A DNA stretch of 12,114 nucleotides. It comes from Prevotella sp. Lineage in GTDB: Bacteria; Bacteroidota; Bacteroidia; Bacteroidales; Dysgonomonadaceae. Where the stretch lies: assembly GCA_031263965.1 (NCBI GenBank), contig JAISES010000009.1:1-12114 (forward strand), in the 5' to 3' direction. Of this stretch, positions 8,301-12,114 are shown one piece after another (within the stretch, counting starts at the first letter, position 1; each line of letters begins with the position of its first letter). The notes under the pieces were generated by a model. The model did not search any database. It was not told the DNA's origin and was given only the letters and a program-made list of their open reading frames with translations. A program made the translations under genes and the position numbers.

Positions 8301-8962
8301 GGATTGTTATTCTCGTAGATGTGTCTTCGGAGCAAAGGATAACTCTGATCCTGAAGGTTGATTGACCACATATGCATATTCCGGGTATTTTCTGCTCCAA
8401 AAATAACACCTACGGCAGAAGAAACTACAGTCACATCTATTTTCAGATCGAAATTGATCGAATGGGAGGCAACGGATGAATAATCAGGTTTATTCTCTTT
8501 TTCAGCATCTTCATATTTTAACCATTTAGCATTGCTCCACCCCAGATTCATCAATCCTGTCTCGAAAAAAGCCGTTTCTGTCGAGAGCGCCTCCCTGTCC
8601 GAATTGTCTTTCACCCTTACGTGCCAGTAGTAACGTGTGGAAGGTAACAGAGACGGGCCTGAATAGCTGACTCCTACATTTTTGTCACTATCAACAACTC
8701 CGGATGTCCAAACCGTATTTGCTCCCGCTTCATCCGATGTAACAACAATCTCGTACGATTTTTGAGAGATAGCCCGTTCATCCGATTTAAGTTGCCAGCT
8801 AAAACGGATAGATGAAGTTTCATCTATACCTACCGGATTTTTCATATACTGTATACGCAGCATTTCCACACTGAATACTTCTCCTGCAGAAAGCGGGCAT
8901 ACAGCGAAGCAAAGTATAATAAAAAGCCACGAAAGCTTTTTATTTATTATTTTTTTATTCAT
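5378..8962 (-). CDS. Secreted alpha-L-rhamnosidase, GH78, with inserted jelly-roll domain
   Basis: The 1194-residue enzyme is predicted to release terminal alpha-L-rhamnose from glycans or glycosides. Residues 1-26 are a signal peptide (two lysine clusters, hydrophobic LFIILCFAV, cleavage likely after PLSA). A fibronectin-like domain at about 32-135 is followed by a concanavalin-like jelly-roll segment at about 165-300 that looks like an insertion relative to short GH78 enzymes and may bind carbohydrate. The rhamnosidase N domain (about 355-540) and beta-domain (545-690) precede the (alpha/alpha)6 catalytic barrel (about 695-1060). CPQRDERLGWTGD carries the expected general acid Glu732, and TTIWERW the expected base Glu1001. 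A C-terminal beta-domain runs to about 1155. The last 28 residues (1167-1194), with NNGGYSFKDFKWF, resemble the start of a type IX secretion C-terminal domain but stop early. The gene lies 10 bases after GH92 and 37 before rhaB, so rhamnose release and catabolism appear to be co-transcribed. Confidence 0.93.
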   Translation of the reverse strand: MNKKIINKKLSWLFIILCFAVCPLSAGEVFSVEMLRIQYMKNPVGIDETSSIRFSWQLKSDERAISQKSYEIVVTSDEAGANTVWTSGVVDSDKNVGVSYSGPSLLPSTRYYWHVRVKDNSDREALSTETAFFETGLMNLGWSNAKWLKYEDAEKENKPDYSSVASHSINFDLKIDVTVVSSAVGVIFGAENTRNMHMWSINLQDQSYPLLRRHIYENNNPSAQDVSLQSFFTKADLLNKEVPLKIEVRDNVIKTYLKDILVDTHYSSTLKDGYFGFRSYKGGNILERAYIDNIRYITYEGGTPTVILEEDFENGSNDFVDVTTTNVGGNTKLDVCAVLGELRILNSESLGTPMFRTEFAVGKQVESARLYTSGLGVYDLFLNGKRVGHLQADGSTIYDELKPGWTDYKKTVFYSTHDVADLLADGQNALGAIVTGGWYEGDISHGEYGETKLGIIAKLIINYTDGTTETVVTDPSTWKTSKKSAIRYGDIYRGEFYDARMESAWTSATFDDSQWIQAKENNVFEGEIKPFAGPAIRVRPELNRTPQKITIYDGTTNTASTYGEINIVKEITGNKPISLKKGQTAIYYLGQNIVGWSRMKIKASSGTQIRVRYAEMLNDSGEKSRKNDNAKGTLYLQSLRGAKASLYYTAKGGGSEEFAPSMTFFGFQYCEVSATEDIEIESLVGEVVGSDTEERAAFSTSHQDLNKLYSNIRWGQRGNFLSIPTDCPQRDERLGWTGDTQIFVRTATYNADVAAFFRKWMGDMRDSQLESGAYPDVAPHAWVGYGNSAWAEAGIIVPWTVYLMYADKDIILENYASMEKYMDFLSQQAGNGYQYNGAGTAYGDWLAYETTGKRYVSVAYYAYAAQLMAKMSRAVSSSSGDIFDLNAQKYETLYENIKTEFNNRYINSDGSLTEKSQTAYLLALKLGLFPNGNAKNDAIAYLTNKIKTNNNTLSTGFVGTGILNQTISEFGATDIAYNLMLQRNDPSWLYSVDQGATTIWERWNSYTVKDGFNVPDMNSFNHYAYGAVSEWMFRFIAGIEADESNPGFRHIILQPKPDTRSTLPDGQERITYAEASFPSCQGIIKSAWELKADRLYTYKITVPANSTATLYLPRKSSKTVFYENDVKIENVQGVESVIEKDDHLVVSLLSGTYVFEEKGELDDDASLNTLTAINNSPNNGGYSFKDFKWFRNSI

Positions 8963-8972
8963 GGTTTTTTAT

Positions 8973-11129
8973 TTAATCTGTTGCAATAATCAACTTTTTA
9001 CCTTCTTTTAATTGATCGTGACTAATGAAATATCCTTCAATATTGCTTCCTCCATAGGTTATTTTGGAGATTTTTTCTCCATTTCCTTTTCTCTGAATAG
9101 AAAAGGAATTGCCACCTAAATCAAACTTAATATTTTCGAATAACGGCACAGTGATGATATATTCGGGGTCGGCAGGAGAGTAGGTGTATAATCCTATTGC
9201 GTTCAGCACATACCACGAAGACATTTCTCCTGCATCATCCATTCCTGAATATGCCAGTTTTCCGGCTCCCATGCGATAGTAGTTGTTCATTATCTTATTC
9301 AATATTTTTTGAGTTTTCTCCTGCTTATCAATAAAATAATAGAGATACATCGAATTGTGGCCCGGTTGATTTCCATGACAATACTGGCCGATAAAAGTTG
9401 TCAGGTTATGAGCCTCATAACCATCCCAAGGAATAGTAAATAAAGAATCGAATTTAACCTCGAAGGCTTCTTTGCTTGGATAAAGAGCAATGAATCCTTC
9501 GGGATCGTGAGGAGCAAAAAATGTAGATTGCCACCCATTTGCTTCGCGATACATATATTCATAATATGGCCGTTTGGGGTCGAAAGGCGTAATCCATTCG
9601 CCGTTTGCCAAACGTCCGCGCATCAACTGAGTGGCAGGATCGAACAAGTGTTTATAACTGCCGGTTCTTTCCATCAGCTTTTTATAATTCACCGAGTCGC
9701 CCAATGCTTTTGACAGCAGTGCAGTGGCATAATCGTCATAGGCATATTCTTGTGTTTTTGTAACGGCCGCCTTAGCTATCGTTTCAAGTTTTGGATTCTC
9801 AATATCCATTTCCGAAATCCAGCCTCTTTCAATATATTCTTTCAGATGCGGACGCCCCCCTTCGCCATCTACAAAGGCGTTGTTCAATAAAAGTTGATAT
9901 GATTTTTGAACGTCAAAGTTGCGAATGCCTCTCAAATAACTTCCTGTGACAAAGGCGGAAGCATGGTCTCCATGAAAAAATGTCGGCATAAAGCCCCTGA
10001 TAGTTCCGCGGTCGGTGATTGATTTTATAACATCTGCTGTTACATCGGGAGAAATCATTCCCAGAAGTATTAACTTGTTACGATAATCGTCCCAAAAAGA
10101 AGGGTTACTATAGTAACGAAATCCATTGTTCACTACCTCGCCTTTTGCATTTACATATTCTCCATTTACATCACTTAGCAGTATTGGCCACAAAAACGCG
10201 CGATAGAAAGTAGAATAAAAAGTTTCCATTTGTTCCCCCGTCCCGCCCGATACTTCTATCTTGGACAATAGTGTTTTCCATATGTCTGAAGCCTCCTGTT
10301 TTACCTGAGCAAAGTCTTTGGATAAGATTTCCTGTTCCAGGTTCATCTTGGCGTTTTCGATGCTGACATAAGAGAACCCTATTTTCATTTCGAGCGGTTG
10401 ATTTACATCGTCGTTGTTGTATAAGTTTATAACACTTACCTCAACGCCACCGTCTTCTATAGACTCAATGTTTTTAATGTTGTGATTGGTTACTGCATAA
10501 AAATAAAAATTAGCACGGGTTTGCTGATAGCCTGTAAATATATTATCTCCCGATTGTTCTATTTTCCAGTCTCTAACGTGTTCATTAGAGTGAGCGAGAT
10601 CGGCTAATATTTTTTTGTCTTTCCCGTCTTTATAAGTATATTTGTGGTAAGCGCTTCGTAACGAGGGGCTTACTTCTGCATTTATATTGTATTTCTCCAG
10701 ATACACCTGATAATATCCGGGGCTAGCCGATTCATTGTCATGGCTGTATCTTGAATCGTAGTTCCGGGGAGATATATCTCCACTGACGGCAATCAGTGGG
10801 ACATAGCAAAGATTCCAGTGGCCTTTACTTGTATGAACAAAGGCATAGATAGTACTGTCTTCGTACTGATATCCGGATCCGCTTCGCCACATCGTTACAG
10901 GAGTGACTTGCACCATAGAGTTAGGAAGCGAGGCTCCGGGATATGCTTCAGCGCCCCAAGCTCTGCGTGTAGGGTTATATCCGAGATTTATACTGTCCCA
11001 GAGAGTTGTGGTTCCGATAAACGGATTTACATAGTCAACCAAACGTCTATTTTCTTTTTCCCGAACAGAGCACCCTACAGAGATTACTATCAGTGCTATG
11101 GTAATTATAATTTTAAAATACTTTCTCAT
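8973..11129 (-). CDS. GH92 family exo-alpha-mannosidase-like lipoprotein
   Basis: The 718-residue protein belongs to GH92, calcium-dependent exo-alpha-mannosidases. A signal peptide ends in ISVGC, so Cys20 is a probable lipidation site, and the acidic stretch just behind it would allow surface display. The family start VDYVNPFIGT is at 31-40, followed by AYPGASLPNSMVQVTP at 62-77. In the catalytic (alpha/alpha)6 domain are SFWDDYR (344-350), GDHASAF (387-393), EANGWQSTFFAPHD (529-542, with Glu529 as the expected acid), GNQPGHN (586-592) and GMDDAGEMSSWYV (629-641, with the expected base aspartates 631-632). Two usual GH92 motifs differ: the N-terminal SHTHLSG-like stretch is replaced by VHTSKGHWNLCYVP, and the usual GNEP reads GNQP. 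Family membership is firm; the linkage, and even mannose specificity, is uncertain. ATG at 11129 follows a likely promoter, making this the first gene of the run; its stop is 10 bases from the GH78 start. Confidence 0.9.
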   Translation of the reverse strand: MRKYFKIIITIALIVISVGCSVREKENRRLVDYVNPFIGTTTLWDSINLGYNPTRRAWGAEAYPGASLPNSMVQVTPVTMWRSGSGYQYEDSTIYAFVHTSKGHWNLCYVPLIAVSGDISPRNYDSRYSHDNESASPGYYQVYLEKYNINAEVSPSLRSAYHKYTYKDGKDKKILADLAHSNEHVRDWKIEQSGDNIFTGYQQTRANFYFYAVTNHNIKNIESIEDGGVEVSVINLYNNDDVNQPLEMKIGFSYVSIENAKMNLEQEILSKDFAQVKQEASDIWKTLLSKIEVSGGTGEQMETFYSTFYRAFLWPILLSDVNGEYVNAKGEVVNNGFRYYSNPSFWDDYRNKLILLGMISPDVTADVIKSITDRGTIRGFMPTFFHGDHASAFVTGSYLRGIRNFDVQKSYQLLLNNAFVDGEGGRPHLKEYIERGWISEMDIENPKLETIAKAAVTKTQEYAYDDYATALLSKALGDSVNYKKLMERTGSYKHLFDPATQLMRGRLANGEWITPFDPKRPYYEYMYREANGWQSTFFAPHDPEGFIALYPSKEAFEVKFDSLFTIPWDGYEAHNLTTFIGQYCHGNQPGHNSMYLYYFIDKQEKTQKILNKIMNNYYRMGAGKLAYSGMDDAGEMSSWYVLNAIGLYTYSPADPEYIITVPLFENIKFDLGGNSFSIQRKGNGEKISKITYGGSNIEGYFISHDQLKEGKKLIIATD

Positions 11130-11155
11130 ATTCCTGATCTATGTATAATCGGTAA

Positions 11156-11163
11156 CAAATATA
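11156..11163 (-). promoter_or_regulatory. Candidate -7 box of the promoter for the GH92-GH78-rha run
   Basis: On the minus strand TATATTTG (11163-11156) fits TAnnTTTG and lies 27 bases before the GH92 ATG, predicting a leader of about 20 bases. No TTTG is found 19-21 bases further upstream, so the -33 box is missing or replaced by an activator, which would fit a regulated sugar operon. The rest of the 166-base gap (11130-11295) shows no gene, strong terminator or convincing operator. Confidence 0.4.
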
Positions 11164-11295
11164 AAGATCTTAATCTTCGCGAGAGCATGAAATTCCAGTG
11201 GAAAAACAACAAAAGGGCTTCACTTGATGTCATTTTGCTAATAAGTGATATAAAAAAGACAATTTTGACATTTTATTCTTTTGAAAACATCTGCC

Positions 11296-12006
11296 TTAAG
11301 ACTTGATGTTTATTTTTATCACGAAAGGTTCGGTTACGTTTTTATAGTTGGCAGGTAAGATGATGTCATAATAATAAAAACCCTCTTTGTCACGACCTCC
11401 GTATTTTACCTCTCCTTTGTTTTTTGTTTCTACGAATTCTGCGCTATATATAATGGTTACATTTTCCACTTCTTTTGCTTTGGGCAATTTTACCCTCACC
11501 TTATTATTGACCGGTTTATTGAAGACGATTAGGTACATATTATCTCCGTTTTCGGACTGAGTGTAATATCCCCACTTTTGTTCTTCAAGGCTGCACGAAT
11601 AAGCCCCATATACCGCTTCCGAATATTTTCCCATCCAATCTCCGATTTGGGTTGCCAGTTGAGCTTCCTCTTTTCGTATATTTCCTTTTCCGTCGGGACC
11701 GAAGTTTATGACTAAATTTCCTCCTTTCGAATTGGCTTCGACTAACAGTTGAATCAAATCGTAGGCATCCTTGACATATGTCAGAGACCAGTCTTTGTGA
11801 TACCCCCATTGATTTTCGGGTACGGTCATGACGCAATCCCAGTCAAATTTAGCAACTTCGGCTTTAGTCTTAGGCAGATTCCTTTCATAGATTTGGTTAT
11901 AGTCGTCAATCAAGTCTCCGTTAATATCAAAATGACGATATTCAAATTCATCTGATCGGAATCGGCTACCTATTATAAGTTCTTTATGCCTATTTCTAAG
12001 TAACTG
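11296..12006 (-). pseudogene. GH29 alpha-L-fucosidase remnant, 5' end lost
   Basis: The minus-strand frame from 12006 to the TAA at 11298-11296 encodes 236 residues matching the C-terminal part of GH29 alpha-L-fucosidases. KELIIGSRF corresponds to the strand after the nucleophile, WDCVMTVPENQWGY to the usual WE-CMT...WGY motif, SKGGNLVINFGPDGKG to SKGGNLLLNIGP, and IGDWMGKYSEAVYGA to the helix before the C-terminal beta-sandwich. Homology is clear up to about QLLRNRHKEL, but an in-frame TAA lies at 12009-12007 immediately before it. The other two upstream frames show no GH29 sequence. The N-terminal half of the barrel, including the nucleophile aspartate (WFD-type motif), is therefore absent. 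The nearest in-frame start is a TTG at 11913, inside the conserved fold, so no functional enzyme is expected. The cause could be an insertion or rearrangement near 12007; the palindrome at 12052-12108 is close by. If the window edge is a contig edge, misassembly is also possible. Confidence 0.8.
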
Positions 12007-12051
12007 TTAGGAATTTTTTCGTAGACACTTTTAGAGTTATTTTTTGATGGA

Positions 12052-12108
12052 TTTTTGGGATTGTTACCTGCATAATAGCGGGCTATTACAAGGTAACAAT
12101 CCCAAAAA
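12052..12108. repeat. Long perfect inverted repeat upstream of the GH29 remnant
   Basis: TTTTTGGGATTGTTACCT at 12052-12069 is the exact reverse complement of 12091-12108. The 21-base spacer contains a second, nested inverted repeat: TAATAGC at 12073-12079 and GCTATTA at 12082-12088. The whole 57 bases could form a cruciform or a strong RNA hairpin. No T-tract follows the stem on either strand, so it is not a standard intrinsic terminator. Its position just beyond the point where GH29 homology stops suggests a mobile-element end or recombination site. I recognise no specific insertion sequence, and no transposase is in view. Confidence 0.7.
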
Positions 12109-12114
12109 GACGCG

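Larger units (their letters stand above)
578..11129 (-). other. Probable six-gene rhamnose release and catabolism operon
   Basis: GH92, GH78, rhaB, rhaA, rhaT and rhaD are on one strand with gaps of 10, 37, 22, 118 and 42 bases. The order kinase, isomerase, permease, aldolase is the one I recall for the Bacteroides thetaiotaomicron rhamnose operon. Here two exported glycosidases are placed in front, and no oxidoreductase or AraC regulator follows rhaD. The long rhaA-rhaT gap may add an internal promoter. Co-transcription is inferred from spacing. Confidence 0.7.

Noticed and set aside
8885..8962. Lipoprotein signal for the GH78 enzyme at Cys22 (CFAVC)
   Set aside because: The residue before the cysteine is valine, not Ala, Gly or Ser; a signal peptidase I site after PLSA is the better reading.
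10818..11306. Plus-strand open frame of 162 codons opposite the start of the GH92 gene
   Set aside because: It is antisense to a well-supported GH92 coding region, has no recognisable domain, and its composition follows from the opposite-strand codons.
11973..12113. Minus-strand open frame entering from the right edge and ending in YLEIGIKNL, overlapping the GH29 remnant out of frame
   Set aside because: At least 47 codons stay open, but most of it translates the perfect inverted repeat, it shows no GH29 or transposase similarity that I recognise, and the start is outside the window. It could only be reconsidered with more sequence to the right.
1..12114. CRISPR array, tRNA or rRNA gene, complete insertion sequence, SusC/SusD pair
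   Set aside because: I looked for regular short repeats, tRNA-like cloverleaf sequence, transposase motifs and TonB-receptor or SusD features and found none in the window.

Overview
The window looks like a chromosomal segment from an AT-rich Bacteroidales bacterium; Dysgonomonas or a Parabacteroides-like genus would fit, but the sequence does not settle the genus. The grounds are the set of gene families (GH92, GH78 and GH29 glycosidases beside Bacteroides-type rhamnose catabolism genes), the near absence of Shine-Dalgarno sites, and promoter motifs of the Bacteroidetes type (TTTG, 19 bases, TAnnTTTG). Every gene I can support lies on the minus strand, so transcription runs from the right edge to the left edge.

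In transcription order: at the right edge (about 12052-12108) is a long inverted repeat, followed by a GH29 alpha-L-fucosidase remnant (12006-11296) whose 5' part, including the catalytic nucleophile region, is gone. After a 166-base gap with a likely promoter, a tightly spaced run of six genes follows: a GH92 alpha-mannosidase-like lipoprotein (11129-8973), a large secreted GH78 alpha-L-rhamnosidase (8962-5378), rhamnulokinase rhaB (5340-3859), L-rhamnose isomerase rhaA (3836-2580), L-rhamnose/proton symporter rhaT (2461-1430) and rhamnulose-1-phosphate aldolase rhaD (1387-578). Gaps are 10, 37, 22, 118 and 42 bases. The 118-base rhaA-rhaT gap holds a 12-bp perfect inverted repeat that brackets a possible internal promoter. 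Left of rhaD is a 401-base non-coding stretch with a degenerate interspersed repeat, a weak terminator candidate and a very good promoter. That promoter drives a pirin-family gene that starts at 176 and runs off the left edge.

The run forms a complete 'release and burn' route for L-rhamnose. GH78 (with GH92) frees sugars outside the cytoplasm, RhaT imports rhamnose, and RhaA, RhaB and RhaD convert it to dihydroxyacetone phosphate and L-lactaldehyde. No lactaldehyde oxidoreductase, no AraC-type RhaR regulator and no SusC/SusD pair is visible.

I do not see a wholly new system. The points most worth a second look are the 12-bp inverted repeat before rhaT, the truncated C-terminal sorting-like tail of the GH78 enzyme with a 9-base direct repeat across its stop codon, the decayed GH29 gene next to a long palindrome, and the speculative link between a rhamnosidase and a quercetinase-like pirin.
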